NCBI RefSeq assembly: GCF_024808255.1
Contig: NZ_JANTYS010000009.1
Coordinates: 116,815 to 180,814, forward strand
Direction: 5' to 3'
Origin: Mucilaginibacter dorajii
GTDB lineage: Bacteria; Bacteroidota; Bacteroidia; Sphingobacteriales; Sphingobacteriaceae
DNA length: 64,000 nt
The number at the start of each line of letters is the position of its first letter. Within the stretch, counting starts at the first letter, position 1. The notes under the pieces are model-generated. The model was given only the letters and a program-made list of their open reading frames with translations. It ran no database searches and was not told the DNA's origin. Positions 1 to 7,816 of this stretch are shown here, piece by piece. Position numbers and translations under genes: made by a program.

Positions 1-366
1 TTTTTGCGCAGCCGAAATAATACCTGCATCGCGGGTAAGGCTACCCTTTTCAGTTTCGGCAACAATTTCGTCACCTTCTTTTAATAAGCCCGCCATCGCT
101 TCGCATTTTACAGCAACCGCTTTTTCGCCGATGGATGCAAATGCATCTTCAAGCCGGGTAATCTGGTTTTCTGTTTCACCCAGGTGGTTTTCAATAGCCG
201 ACCGCAGCTTATCTGATGTTGCCGCTTTAGCCATTTTAGGCAAAGCCTTAGCAAGGTGTTTTTCGGCCCAATAAATGTCTTTCAATTCATCTAAAAATAG
301 TTCATTCAATGCCGATTCCTGAACATCTTCTGTTAGTTCGGGAGCTTTTGTTTTGGTAGTTGCCAT
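1..366 (-). CDS. DUF892 (YciE/YciF-type) ferritin-like protein, partial
   Basis: Partial gene that runs off the left edge; it starts at the ATG at 366 and 122 codons are visible. The protein opens with MATTKTKAPEL and then reads ELFLDELKDIYWAEKHLAKA, the helical start typical of the DUF892 ferritin-like family (E. coli YciE/YciF relatives), which are four-helix-bundle proteins linked to stress responses. The EKHLAKALPKMAKAA and LGETENQITRLEDAF stretches also fit. Acidic and histidine residues suit a metal-binding helical bundle, but the metal site cannot be judged from half a protein. Family call is good; the exact function in this group is not settled. Confidence 0.8.
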   Translation of the reverse strand, partial: MATTKTKAPELTEDVQESALNELFLDELKDIYWAEKHLAKALPKMAKAATSDKLRSAIENHLGETENQITRLEDAFASIGEKAVAVKCEAMAGLLKEGDEIVAETEKGSLTRDAGIISAAQK

Positions 367-595
367 GGTAAATGTTTTTTAAGTTTTGTGATTACTTCAT
401 GGCAAAGGCAGTGCCAAAATATCCTATTTTTAAATAATATTAATTACTACGATAGTTTATGCATATAATTATTCCCTTTGTAAAAAACAATGTGTATCAA
501 TAAAACTATAGGTTGTATTAAAAAAAGGAGGAAGTTCATTTCCATTAACACTTCTTCCTTTAGGGTTTAGAGCCTGTTATTTAGAATTTATCCCT

Positions 596-1360
596 CTACG
601 CTTTCTTTTTCAAACTATTCATTAGTTGGTCATACAAATCATCGCTGCCTGTTTTATGGGGCTTTAGTTTTTTAACAGTAGCGCGTTTTCCTTTTGCTTT
701 GGCTTTGATGATCCTGAGTAACTCATCGTTGTACTCATCCTTAAACTTAGATACATCAAAATCTTCTGCGTATTGATTAATGAGAGCAAGACCCACATTA
801 AGTTCCTTTTTGCTTACTGCTACATCATCGGCCACGTTCAAATCTTCGGTACCCCGAATTTCCTGTCCAAAGCGGATGCGGGTTATTACCAGTACGTGCT
901 CAACTGGGTGCACAATGCACAGGCTTTCGGTACTGCGTAAAACAAAACGGGCCAGGCCGGCTTTTTTGGATTGTACCAGCGCTTTCAGCAGCAAAGCATA
1001 GGCCTTGTTATTTTTAGTATCCGGCTCGGTATAATAGGATGTTTCATAAAACATGGGGTTTACATCGCCAATATCCACAAAGCTTTCAATTTCAATTACC
1101 TTGCTTTTTTCCGGCGCGGCATCTTCAAAATCCTGGTCTTCTACAATTACGTAGTCCTCGTTGAGCTTGTAGCCTTTTACGATCTTATCATACGGAACCT
1201 CTTTATGCGTTTTCTCGTTCACCCGCTGGTAGCGGATACGCGAATGATCGCGACTATCCAGCATATCCAAATCTAACGACGACGTTTGCACAGCCGAATA
1301 CAATTTTACCGGGATGCTTACCAACCCAAAGCCAATGGAGCCTTTCCAGATAGATCTCAT
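596..1360 (-). CDS. ku: Non-homologous end joining protein Ku
   Basis: Bacterial Ku, 254 aa, the normal length. It forms a homodimeric ring on broken DNA ends and recruits ligase LigD for end joining. The N-terminus MRSIWKGSIGFGLVSIPVKL is almost a family signature, and the YETSYYTEPD segment and the C-terminal DLYDQLMNSLKKK tail are also typical. No LigD gene is in the window, so the partner must lie elsewhere. The gene stands alone: the DUF892 gene ends its upstream region on the same strand and the SIMPL gene diverges from it. Neighbouring Ku and DUF892 suggests a stress or desiccation gene neighbourhood, which is inference. Confidence 0.97.
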   Translation of the reverse strand: MRSIWKGSIGFGLVSIPVKLYSAVQTSSLDLDMLDSRDHSRIRYQRVNEKTHKEVPYDKIVKGYKLNEDYVIVEDQDFEDAAPEKSKVIEIESFVDIGDVNPMFYETSYYTEPDTKNNKAYALLLKALVQSKKAGLARFVLRSTESLCIVHPVEHVLVITRIRFGQEIRGTEDLNVADDVAVSKKELNVGLALINQYAEDFDVSKFKDEYNDELLRIIKAKAKGKRATVKKLKPHKTGSDDLYDQLMNSLKKKA

Positions 1361-1566
1361 AATTAATCTTTTTAATGCCGATATTGCTTTATGTAAACAA
1401 AACCCAGCCCAATGCTACAACTATCAAAAAAGTAAACGGTTTTTATATTGTTGATTTACAGGGATGATTGTACAAACACAAAACAAAGTCGGCTTTGCCT
1501 GTTACATATTAAACCATACACACGTTACCATAGTCATACACATAAATACACGTACAAATTACTATT

Positions 1567-2259
1567 ATGAAAAAGCTACTTATCCTGTCTGCACTTATTA
1601 CATTTACTTATTCGGCCTTTGCACAGGCTGTCGACCTACGTCGTAAAATAGAAGTTACCGGCATTGCCGAGCAGGAGGTTACTCCTGATATTATCAATGT
1701 ATCCATTTCCCTGCAGGAATATATGGATGGCAAAAAACACATCCAGATAGATGACCTGGAAAACCAACTGGAAAAAGCGGTTAAAGACGCCGGCATCCCA
1801 ATGACCGATTTTACCGTGAACAATGTATCGGCCTGGAACAATACTTATCAAAAGAAAAAAGCACCAGATTTTTTAGCCAGCAAACAATATGGCCTGCGGG
1901 TTAAAGATTTAAACAAGTTTAACCAGATCATGTCTAAAATTGATCCCAAAGGCATCCAGAGCACCAATATTGACAGCTACGACTATTCAAAGATGGACGC
2001 CCTGAAAAATGAGCTGAAATTAAAAGCCCTGATCAGCGCCCGCGATAAAGCATCGTTTTTATTAGCCGGCCTGGGCAACAAATTAGGCGATGTGCTTAAC
2101 ATTACGGAAAGTGATAACAGCAGTTTCCCGCAGCCCCGCGTGTACAACACCATGATGTTTAAATCAAATGTTGCAGCAGCCCCGGCAGCCGATTCTGACA
2201 TCGACTTTAAAAAGATAAAACTGAGCTTTAATATTCAAGCGGTGTTTGAGATAAAGTAG
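1567..2259 (+). CDS. Secreted SIMPL (DUF541) domain protein
   Basis: 230 aa protein with a Sec signal peptide (MKKLLILSALITFTYSAFA, cleavage before Q20). The mature part has the SIMPL/DUF541 pattern: IEVTGIAEQEVTPDIINVSI near the start, a central helical insertion region, and a final strand SFNIQAVFEIK. SIMPL proteins such as E. coli YggE sit in the periplasm or at the membrane and have been tied to oxidative stress resistance; their molecular activity is unknown. Single gene, followed by a palindromic repeat element that contains a terminator hairpin. Confidence 0.85.
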   Translation: MKKLLILSALITFTYSAFAQAVDLRRKIEVTGIAEQEVTPDIINVSISLQEYMDGKKHIQIDDLENQLEKAVKDAGIPMTDFTVNNVSAWNNTYQKKKAPDFLASKQYGLRVKDLNKFNQIMSKIDPKGIQSTNIDSYDYSKMDALKNELKLKALISARDKASFLLAGLGNKLGDVLNITESDNSSFPQPRVYNTMMFKSNVAAAPAADSDIDFKKIKLSFNIQAVFEIK

Positions 2260-2275
2260 AGTCCCAAGCCAAGCC

Positions 2276-2388
2276 GCCCAGCCCCCCTAAAGGGCGAGCT
2301 TTTGATTTGCATATTATTATACAAAGGCGTTTACCTGGTGGTGAACGCCTTTTATTTTTTTACTCCCCCTTTAGGGGGGCGGGGAGCC
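2276..2388. repeat. CCCCCTAAAGGGG palindromic element, copy A
   Basis: About 113 bases with two self-complementary ends: CCCCCCTAAAGGGCG at the left and CTCCCCCTTTAGGGGGG at the right, plus a TTTTGATTTGC arm next to the left end. The same ends occur at 27045-27155 and 28827-28942. The core holds a terminator hairpin. It lies just after the SIMPL gene and before the metallopeptidase gene. Confidence 0.75.
2323..2352 (+). terminator. Terminator hairpin for the SIMPL gene
   Basis: Stem AAAGGCGTT (2323-2331) with AACGCCTTT (2344-2352), loop of 12 bases, followed by a T-rich run. It lies inside repeat copy A, 64 bases after the SIMPL stop codon. Confidence 0.7.
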
Positions 2389-2440
2389 AAACATTTCTCT
2401 TCCATTTCCTGTTACGTTTTAAATCTTAATCATACACACT

Positions 2441-3301
2441 ATGCAATGGTTTGGCAGAGGCGAAAGCGATAATGTAGAAGACGAACGCGGCAGCGGAGGC
2501 GGCGGCAGGGGACTTTTTTTAGGTGGCGGCATATTGGGGCTTATAGGAGCCGCCATTTATATTTTTACGGGTATCAACCCTTCGCAATTACTTAACCAGG
2601 TAAGCAGCGGCAACCCGCAAACCCAGCAACAGGCACAGGACCCTAATGCGCCCGAAGATAACGGCAAAAAATTTGTACGCGTGGTACTTAAAGATACCGA
2701 AGATATCTGGGGCAAGCTTTTCAGGGATATGGGCAAAACCTACCAGGACCCGCACCTGGTTTTGTTTACCGATGGTGTGGAATCGGCTTGTGGCAGCGCG
2801 AGTTCGGCAACGGGACCATTTTATTGCCCGGGCGACAGAAAAGTTTATATCGATCTTTCTTTTTATGATGAGCTTAAAAACCGCTTTGGTGCCGCCGGCG
2901 ATTTTGCCAATGCCTATGTAATAGCGCATGAGGTTGGCCACCACGTGCAAAACCTATTGGGCATAAGCGCCAAAATGGACCAGGCCCGCAGCCGCATGAG
3001 CCGGAAGGCCTACAACAAATTATCTGTAAAGCTGGAATTACAGGCCGATTTTTACGCCGGTGTATGGGCCCATTATGAGCAAAGTTTAAAAAAGGTGATT
3101 GACGAAAAAGACATCAAAGACGCGTTAAATGCAGCCAATGCCATTGGCGACGACCGCCTGCAGCAGGAAACGCAGGGACGTGTGGAACCCGATAGCTTTA
3201 CCCACGGCACAAGCGCGCAACGCGTGTACTGGTTTAAAAAAGGCTATGAAACCGGCGATATTAACCAGGGAGATACTTTTGGCAACGCCGACTTAAATTA
3301 A
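2441..3301 (+). CDS. Membrane neutral zinc metallopeptidase (YpfJ family)
   Basis: 286 aa. A glycine-rich cytoplasmic start is followed by one membrane segment (about residues 26-47, LFLGGGILGLIGAAIYIFTG), a low-complexity linker rich in Q and N, and a peptidase domain. The zinc motif is HEVGHH at about residues 163-168, with the downstream ELQADFYAGVWAHY stretch supplying the third ligand region. The CG-SASSATGPFYCPGD segment and the TFGNADLN end are also family features. The family (PF04228, E. coli YpfJ) is a predicted membrane-anchored peptidase with unknown substrates. It is a single gene, and it converges on rplS with a shared terminator between them. Confidence 0.92.
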   Translation: MQWFGRGESDNVEDERGSGGGGRGLFLGGGILGLIGAAIYIFTGINPSQLLNQVSSGNPQTQQQAQDPNAPEDNGKKFVRVVLKDTEDIWGKLFRDMGKTYQDPHLVLFTDGVESACGSASSATGPFYCPGDRKVYIDLSFYDELKNRFGAAGDFANAYVIAHEVGHHVQNLLGISAKMDQARSRMSRKAYNKLSVKLELQADFYAGVWAHYEQSLKKVIDEKDIKDALNAANAIGDDRLQQETQGRVEPDSFTHGTSAQRVYWFKKGYETGDINQGDTFGNADLN

Positions 3302-3352
3302 CTTACAAAGCAACCCAACACAGGTTAAAACCTCAAATTGAATTTTCAAGAT

Positions 3353-3393
3353 AAAAAAGGCCTTTCCCGGTGAAAACCAGAAAAGGCCTTTTT
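3353..3393. terminator. Bidirectional terminator between metallopeptidase and rplS
   Basis: Stem AAAAAAGGCCTTT (3353-3365) pairs with AAAAGGCCTTTTT (3381-3393); there is an A run on one side and a T run on the other, so it can serve both converging genes. Confidence 0.85.
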
Positions 3394-3435
3394 AAATTCT
3401 TTGTATGTCTCTTTAAAAAGTAAGAGGGCAGGTAA

Positions 3436-3783
3436 TTAAACTCTTTTTGATTTGATACGAGCTGCTTTACCGGTAAGGGCACGCAGATAGTACAATTTAG
3501 AGCGACGCACTTTACCAATGCTGTTCACTTCAATTTTATCAATGTTTGGAGAGTTTATAGGGAAGATACGCTCAACACCTATACCATTAGAAACTTTACG
3601 AACGGTAAAAGTTTCAGAGTTACCAGTACTGTTGCGTTGAATAACAACACCTTGGTAAAGCTGAACACGTTCTTTGTTTCCCTCTCTGATTTTATAATGC
3701 ACACTTACAGTATCACCGGCCTTGAAGGAAGGAAACTGTCTTTTTTCTATTGATTGCTCTTCAACAAATTTTACTAAATCCAT
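3436..3783 (-). CDS. rplS: 50S ribosomal protein L19
   Basis: 115 aa, standard length. L19 sits at the interface of the 30S and 50S subunits. Family features visible: [20 protein letters not shown] near the start, [11 protein letters not shown], and [13 protein letters not shown] followed by the [20 protein letters not shown] tail. It is the last gene of the rpsP-rimM-trmD-rplS order, here separated from trmD by 287 bases containing a repeat region, so it may have its own promoter. Confidence 0.99.
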   Translation of the reverse strand: MDLVKFVEEQSIEKRQFPSFKAGDTVSVHYKIREGNKERVQLYQGVVIQRNSTGNSETFTVRKVSNGIGVERIFPINSPNIDKIEVNSIGKVRRSKLYYLRALTGKAARIKSKRV

Positions 3784-3902
3784 GATTTTTAGCTCTTAAA
3801 GCGATTTTTAGCCCGTAAAAATCGGATTGCAATTATAGGGCTTTTTTTTGATAATAAAAAGTCTATTTTAAAAATTTCCACATTTTGTATTTTGTTAACA
3901 AT

Positions 3903-4074
3903 GTGGTTGGTTGATTGAGTTTATTAAGTTGATTAAGAGAGTGGTTCAAAATGCCAAAAAACAGAAGAACAAGAATTGATCTGCCCTGATTAACTAAGCC
4001 AACCTAATCCAACCCAATCAACTTATTCTAACCTAATCCAACTCAATCAACTTGTCCTAACTTAATCAACCTAT
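3903..4074. repeat. Degenerate 29-base direct repeats with inverted counterpart
   Basis: Between trmD and rplS two 29-base units lie in tandem at 4001-4029 and 4030-4058 (both start AACCTAATCCAAC), with a partial third at 4059-4074. The stretch 3903-3941 is roughly their reverse complement (GTTGATTAAG, TTGATTGAG), so a transcript from trmD could fold into an imperfect long hairpin. Role unknown. Confidence 0.6.
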
Positions 4075-4748
4075 TCCCCCAACAAATCCGGCCTTCTTTG
4101 CCTCGTGCGCTCTAAGGCCTGCTCAAAGCGCCATTTTTCAATTTCGGGGGTATTGCCGCTTAACAGGATATCGGGCACCTTGTAGCCATTCCAATCGGCC
4201 GGGCGGGTGTATACAGGGGCGTCCAGCATATCGTCCTGGAAAGAGTCGCTCAGGGCCGATGTTTCATCACTCAGCACGCCCGGGATTAAGCGCACCACCG
4301 CGTCAACCAAAACGGCTGCAGGCAGCTCACCGCCGGATAGTACATAATCGCCTATCGAAATCTCGCGGGTAACATAAATATCCCGGATTCGTTGATCGAT
4401 GCCTTTATAATGCCCGCACAAAATAATAATGTTGTCCTTTATGGATAATTGATTGGCAATGGCCTGGTTAAGGCGCTCACCATCGGGCGACATAAAGATT
4501 ATCTCATCGTATTCTCTTTCGGCTTTTAGCTTTTCGATACAGGCCGCGAATGGAGGGATAGTCATTACCATACCGCTGCCGCCGCCGTACGGATAATCAT
4601 CAACACTTTTTTGCTTTTGGGTTGAGTAATCGCGCAGGTTATGCACATGAATTTCGGCTATGCCCTTTTTTTGGGCGCGCTGTAAAATAGAATGTGCAAA
4701 AGGGCTTTCCAACAACCCCGGCAAAACAGATATGATATCAAAACGCAT
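4071..4748 (-). CDS. trmD: tRNA (guanine-N1-)-methyltransferase TrmD
   Basis: 225 aa SPOUT methyltransferase that makes m1G37 next to the anticodon of tRNAs with G36, which prevents +1 frameshifting. The start [17 protein letters not shown] (ATG at 4748) is preferred over a TTG two codons upstream. The trefoil-knot motifs [10 protein letters not shown] and [14 protein letters not shown] are intact, as is the YGGGSGMVM segment. The C-terminus ends near [10 protein letters not shown], the normal family end. It belongs to the ribosomal rpsP-rimM-trmD-rplS set but is separated from rimM by about 3 kb of unrelated genes. Confidence 0.98.
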   Translation of the reverse strand: MRFDIISVLPGLLESPFAHSILQRAQKKGIAEIHVHNLRDYSTQKQKSVDDYPYGGGSGMVMTIPPFAACIEKLKAEREYDEIIFMSPDGERLNQAIANQLSIKDNIIILCGHYKGIDQRIRDIYVTREISIGDYVLSGGELPAAVLVDAVVRLIPGVLSDETSALSDSFQDDMLDAPVYTRPADWNGYKVPDILLSGNTPEIEKWRFEQALERTRQRRPDLLGE

Positions 4749-4812
4749 GTGCAAATATGCAGATTTTAGATTTCAGTTGGGCCAATTTCAGTTGGGCAAC
4801 AGAGGAAGTAAA

Positions 4813-5712
4813 TTATGATATCGGATTGGCGTTTAAATTTATAGGCAAGATTTTTCTTTTCTCCCTGGCCAACATCCAATAAAACACCGCGAGAAAAATG
4901 AAAGACAATGAAACCAAGTCTACATATAAAACCGCTAAAAAACCGAAACTATACACAAGCCAGGTTAAGGCAATTAATAACATATAATTAACATAACAAG
5001 CTATTTGCATAGCTTTTAATCGAACAACCTGAGTTGTTTTATTACTATCCTTTTGTTTAGATGCGACCCAAAGGAACAATGCAGTTGGTAATAAACATAA
5101 TACGCCCGAAAACGCAAAGTTTTCTACCCATTTATTTACAAACGCAAATGATATAAGGATCAATAATAGCGTTGTTGTTATTTTGCCAATTAACTTGAAG
5201 GGCCTAAATGGAAGCAAGAGATCGCCTTGTACTAAGTCCTTGTTTTTGCGAATGGCTACCATGTAATAAAATCTCATGGTAAAAACCAATAGCGGCATAA
5301 ACAAATTATAGGAATTGATATCCAACATAGGATCGTTCCAGATGGGTATTTGGATTTTAAATAAAATGGCGGCATAATAAACGATGAGAAAAACCGAAAG
5401 AGCCACTGAATAAGCTAAAATAGACCAATTCAATGCACTTAATCGAAGCTGAATGGTTGAATCACTTTCATTTTTCACTTTAGAAAAACCAATAAAAAAA
5501 AGCCCCACTACTAATAATGTAATTATTATTTCGTCATTAAAAGTATTTAAGCCGGCACTTGGAAAAATATTGATGCTCTTTACCAAACTATCATCGTAAT
5601 ATGGAAAATGGTTGTTTTTGTGCTGAAAAATTAACCCCATGATAACGCCGGGAATGACCAGCAAACATCCAATTATTTTAAAATAGCGCGGTAACAGCAA
5701 CGTGGGTTTCAT
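4813..5712 (-). CDS. Membrane protein, tandem duplication of the neighbouring small membrane family
   Basis: About 299 aa and very hydrophobic, with roughly eight membrane segments; function unknown. It starts at MKPTLLLPRYFKIIG because this matches the starts MKSRFLFPYWFRYLG and MKSRFLFPTKFRSIG of the two small membrane genes at 6794 and 7227. The first half carries the shared motif GLFFIGFSKVK...QLRLSALNWSI. The second half begins again at DLLLPFRPFKLIG and repeats a worn version, RLKAMQIACYVNYMLL. So this is a fused double copy of the ~140 aa unit. It is the last gene of the inserted module; a 113-base gap precedes it. No known fold or activity recognised. Confidence 0.75.
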   Translation of the reverse strand: MKPTLLLPRYFKIIGCLLVIPGVIMGLIFQHKNNHFPYYDDSLVKSINIFPSAGLNTFNDEIIITLLVVGLFFIGFSKVKNESDSTIQLRLSALNWSILAYSVALSVFLIVYYAAILFKIQIPIWNDPMLDINSYNLFMPLLVFTMRFYYMVAIRKNKDLVQGDLLLPFRPFKLIGKITTTLLLILISFAFVNKWVENFAFSGVLCLLPTALFLWVASKQKDSNKTTQVVRLKAMQIACYVNYMLLIALTWLVYSFGFLAVLYVDLVSLSFIFLAVFYWMLAREKRKILPINLNANPIS

Positions 5713-5825
5713 TGTGATTGGGTTGAAGTTAAAAGTAAACAAAGATGTGCAGAAATCGTGGATAAGTAAATTTCAGATGTGCAGGTTGGGCCCATTGCCC
5801 TTACTCCTTCCATCTTTGCTCTCAA

Positions 5826-6111
5826 TTATTCCCTATGTTGGTAAATGCTCCATAAATTCCCGGCCGGGTCGGTAAAGGTCGCGGTTATTTCCGGAAAATC
5901 TTTACCGATAGGTTGTACAATAGTGCCGCCATTGGCTGCTATAGCTTTCACTGTAGCTTCGCCATCATCAAACGATGCATTACCATGGTTATCCTGCCGG
6001 ATATGCCAGCCAAATGTTTTTTTCAAAAAATGCTGCCGATACCTGGATATCATCCGCCGGAATTTCGATGTAACAGATTTTACCGTTACCAAAAATTGGT
6101 TCGTTTGCCAT
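5826..6111 (-). pseudogene. Broken VOC (glyoxalase/bleomycin-resistance) family gene
   Basis: The reading frame from the ATG at 6111 gives MANEPIFGNGKICYIEIPAD and reaches FFEK, where a run of seven A (T run at 6017-6023) shifts the frame; with six A it would read on as FFEKTFGWHIRQDNHG and continue to the stop at 5826 (DPAGNLWSIYQHRE). A second lesion is likely: between NASFDDG and EATVKAIAANGG the usual middle strands of a VOC domain (about 30 residues) are missing, leaving about 94 residues instead of about 120. Two independent defects favour a true pseudogene over a sequencing slip, though the homopolymer alone could be an error. It lies just after the intact VOC gene. Confidence 0.75.
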
Positions 6112-6188
6112 GATTGCGTTGATTTAATTGTTAAACGTTTTGAATACTATTCAAAGTCCTTATTCCTTTGTCCATCAATCCTTGCTCC

Positions 6189-6575
6189 CTAAATCGCACA
6201 CTGTATCTGCCATCGATGGCCGAATGTGTCCTCAATAGTGCCTTGCCTGTAGCCATAATCGTAATCCTGCACGGGCGAGGTAATTTTTGCGCCTGCGGCA
6301 ACGGCCTGCTCAAAAACGGCATGCACATCGGCTACAAATAAGCCGATAATTACTGATGGGCCATTTCGTTGCGGACTGCGGAGGCCAGTGTGCGGTGTTT
6401 CCTCGTGCAAATGGAACACGGCGCCATTAATAGCCAATTCAGAAACATGCACCGTTCCGTCATCGTTACTAAAACGGCGCAGCTCTTCGGCTCCAAAAGC
6501 GTCAATATAAAAACTGATATCTGTTATTCCGTTGGGGATAGCCAGCTCGGGGGCAAAAACAGGTTTATCTTTCAT
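6189..6575 (-). CDS. VOC family protein (PhnB-like)
   Basis: 128 aa, one VOC (vicinal oxygen chelate) unit of the PhnB/DUF1428-like sort: GITDISFYIDAFGAEELRRF, then AVFHLHEE, then VADVHAVFEQAVAAGAKI, and the closing DTFGHRWQIQ. Such proteins are dimeric beta-alpha-beta-beta-beta folds; many are metal enzymes or resistance proteins, others have no known activity. Metal ligands are only partly visible (H in FHLHEE, E in QGTIEDTFGHRW), so the substrate cannot be guessed. It follows the XRE regulator by 15 bases in the same transcription unit, which suggests co-transcription. Confidence 0.85.
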   Translation of the reverse strand: MKDKPVFAPELAIPNGITDISFYIDAFGAEELRRFSNDDGTVHVSELAINGAVFHLHEETPHTGLRSPQRNGPSVIIGLFVADVHAVFEQAVAAGAKITSPVQDYDYGYRQGTIEDTFGHRWQIQCAI

Positions 6576-6590
6576 AAGTATAGCTTTTAA

Positions 6591-6791
6591 TTAATCTTCA
6601 TCATCTAATGTAAAGATCTCTTCAACCGGCTTACCAAAAACGCGGGCTATTTTTAAGGCCAGCACGGTTGATGGTACGTATCGGTTGCTCTCGATAGTAT
6701 TTATTGTTTGGCGCGATACACCTATAGCTTCGGCCAAATCGGCCTGGGTTATGTTTTTGATGGCGCGCTCCACGCGGATGTTATTTTTCAT
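6591..6791 (-). CDS. Short XRE-family HTH regulator
   Basis: 66 aa, essentially only a helix-turn-helix: RAIKNITQADLAEAIGVSRQ and TINTIESNRYVPS, then ALKIARVFGKPVEEIFTLDD. This is the compact Cro/CI-like type that often sits beside a small membrane protein gene. Here it starts 2 bases after the 142 aa membrane protein gene ends, so the genes are co-transcribed. A perfect 24-base palindrome upstream of the module (7706-7729) overlaps the predicted -33 box and is the natural candidate operator for autorepression; that link is inference. Confidence 0.93.
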   Translation of the reverse strand: MKNNIRVERAIKNITQADLAEAIGVSRQTINTIESNRYVPSTVLALKIARVFGKPVEEIFTLDDED

Positions 6792-6793
6792 AG

Positions 6794-7222
6794 CTATGCT
6801 TCTTCCTTCCTGAGTAAACGGTTATTCTGGAAGATCTTCCACCTGAAACGAACTATAAAAAACACCAATGGCACCAATAAATTTAAAAACAAAATATGCT
6901 CTGTATCGCTGCTTAAAATTAAGCTAACCACCAAAAGTACATAATTAACATAGATGGCCCACTGCAATGAATCGAGGCGAAGCTGAGAGATCTGCTCATC
7001 CTCAATTTTCTCTTTTGCAAAAGCTGCAAAAAACAGCCCCACGGCCATAAGCAAGGTTGTGGTCATAAAAAAAACATGATGACTGTTAAAAAGATCAGAA
7101 CTATCTGCCCCTGGATGATCAAAACCCAGCTCTTTTTTAAACAACACCACGGGCACGTGAAATAAAATGAGCACTAAACCCAAATACCTGAACCAGTAAG
7201 GAAATAAGAATCGTGATTTCAT
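6794..7222 (-). CDS. Four-helix membrane protein of the module, 142 aa
   Basis: 142 aa protein with about four membrane segments (near residues 12-30, 50-70, 86-105, 109-126). It shares the start MKSRFLFP and the central block GLFFAAFAKEKIEDEQ, QLRLDSLQWAIYVNY with its neighbours at 7227-7664 and 4813-5712. Between the second and third helices lies the conserved acidic-arginine linker (KEK..DE..QLRLDSL). No named family recognised. Paired with the XRE gene directly downstream, as many small membrane proteins of unknown function are. Confidence 0.8.
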   Translation of the reverse strand: MKSRFLFPYWFRYLGLVLILFHVPVVLFKKELGFDHPGADSSDLFNSHHVFFMTTTLLMAVGLFFAAFAKEKIEDEQISQLRLDSLQWAIYVNYVLLVVSLILSSDTEHILFLNLLVPLVFFIVRFRWKIFQNNRLLRKEEA

Positions 7223-7226
7223 GAGT

Positions 7227-7664
7227 TTATACGGTTTCGGAGTTCAACGAACGGTTTAATCGCCATATCCTCCACCTAAATCGTGTTATAAAAAAGATGA
7301 ATGGCGTAATAACATTATAGGCAACAACCTCTAAAAATTGAAGACCATGAAGAAAAAGCACCGATACAATAAAAATGCCGAAATTGAAGTAGATGGCCCA
7401 ATGTAATGAATCTAAACGGAGTTGCGTTATCAGCTCGTCTTCATCTTTTTCCTTAGAGAATGCTATCAAAAACAGGCCTACTACTATTGTAAGGATATTA
7501 ATATCGTTACCTATGGCCATACCTAAGGGTTGTACTTCCTGCAATTCTTTGGCAAAGCCATGTGGGTGTACAATTTTCATGATGATGGCATAAAGGATAT
7601 CTATACCAAAAAGCATGTAACCTATCGACCTAAATTTAGTTGGGAATAAGAATCGTGATTTCAT
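7227..7664 (-). CDS. Four-helix membrane protein of the module, 145 aa
   Basis: First gene of the module. The open frame extends 30 codons upstream, but that part covers the promoter and palindrome, so the start is taken at the ATG at 7664 (MKSRFLFPTKFRSIGYML), identical in its first eight residues to the next gene. The block GLFLIAFSKEKDEDE and QLRLDSLHWAIYFN is shared with both paralogues. About four membrane segments. Four bases separate its stop from the next start. Likely a recent duplicate of its neighbour; function unknown. Confidence 0.8.
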   Translation of the reverse strand: MKSRFLFPTKFRSIGYMLFGIDILYAIIMKIVHPHGFAKELQEVQPLGMAIGNDINILTIVVGLFLIAFSKEKDEDELITQLRLDSLHWAIYFNFGIFIVSVLFLHGLQFLEVVAYNVITPFIFFITRFRWRIWRLNRSLNSETV

Positions 7665-7684
7665 AATTGTAAAGTTTAATTTAC

Positions 7685-7715
7685 CAAATGTAAAACAAAC
7701 TTTACAAATGTCAAA
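7685..7715 (-). promoter_or_regulatory. Bacteroidota promoter for the membrane-protein/XRE module
   Basis: On the minus strand TTTG (7712-7715), then exactly 19 bases, then TACATTTG (7685-7692), which matches the TTTG/TAnnTTTG consensus. The start codon at 7664 lies about 20 bases downstream. An inverted pair TGTAAA...TTTACA lies in the spacer. Confidence 0.75.
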
Positions 7716-7729
7716 TATATTTGACATTT
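7706..7729. promoter_or_regulatory. Perfect 24-base palindrome, candidate XRE operator
   Basis: Each half is AAATGTCAAATA read on its own strand; symmetry is complete over 24 bases. It overlaps the -33 box of the promoter for the module, so a protein bound here would block RNA polymerase. The XRE regulator of the module is the obvious candidate binder. Confidence 0.7.
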
Positions 7730-7744
7730 TATTCACAACAAAAA

Positions 7745-7766
7745 AAGCCAGCATTTCAGCCGGCTT
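7745..7766 (-). terminator. Terminator after rimM
   Basis: Stem AAGCCAGC (7745-7752) with GCCGGCTT (7759-7766), one mismatch, followed on the minus strand by TTTTTTT. It ends the rpsP-rimM transcript before the membrane-protein module. Confidence 0.75.
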
Positions 7767-7816
7767 AGTTTTAAAAGTATTTATTCCTTATTCTAATAAT
7801 CCTTACTCATCAAGAT

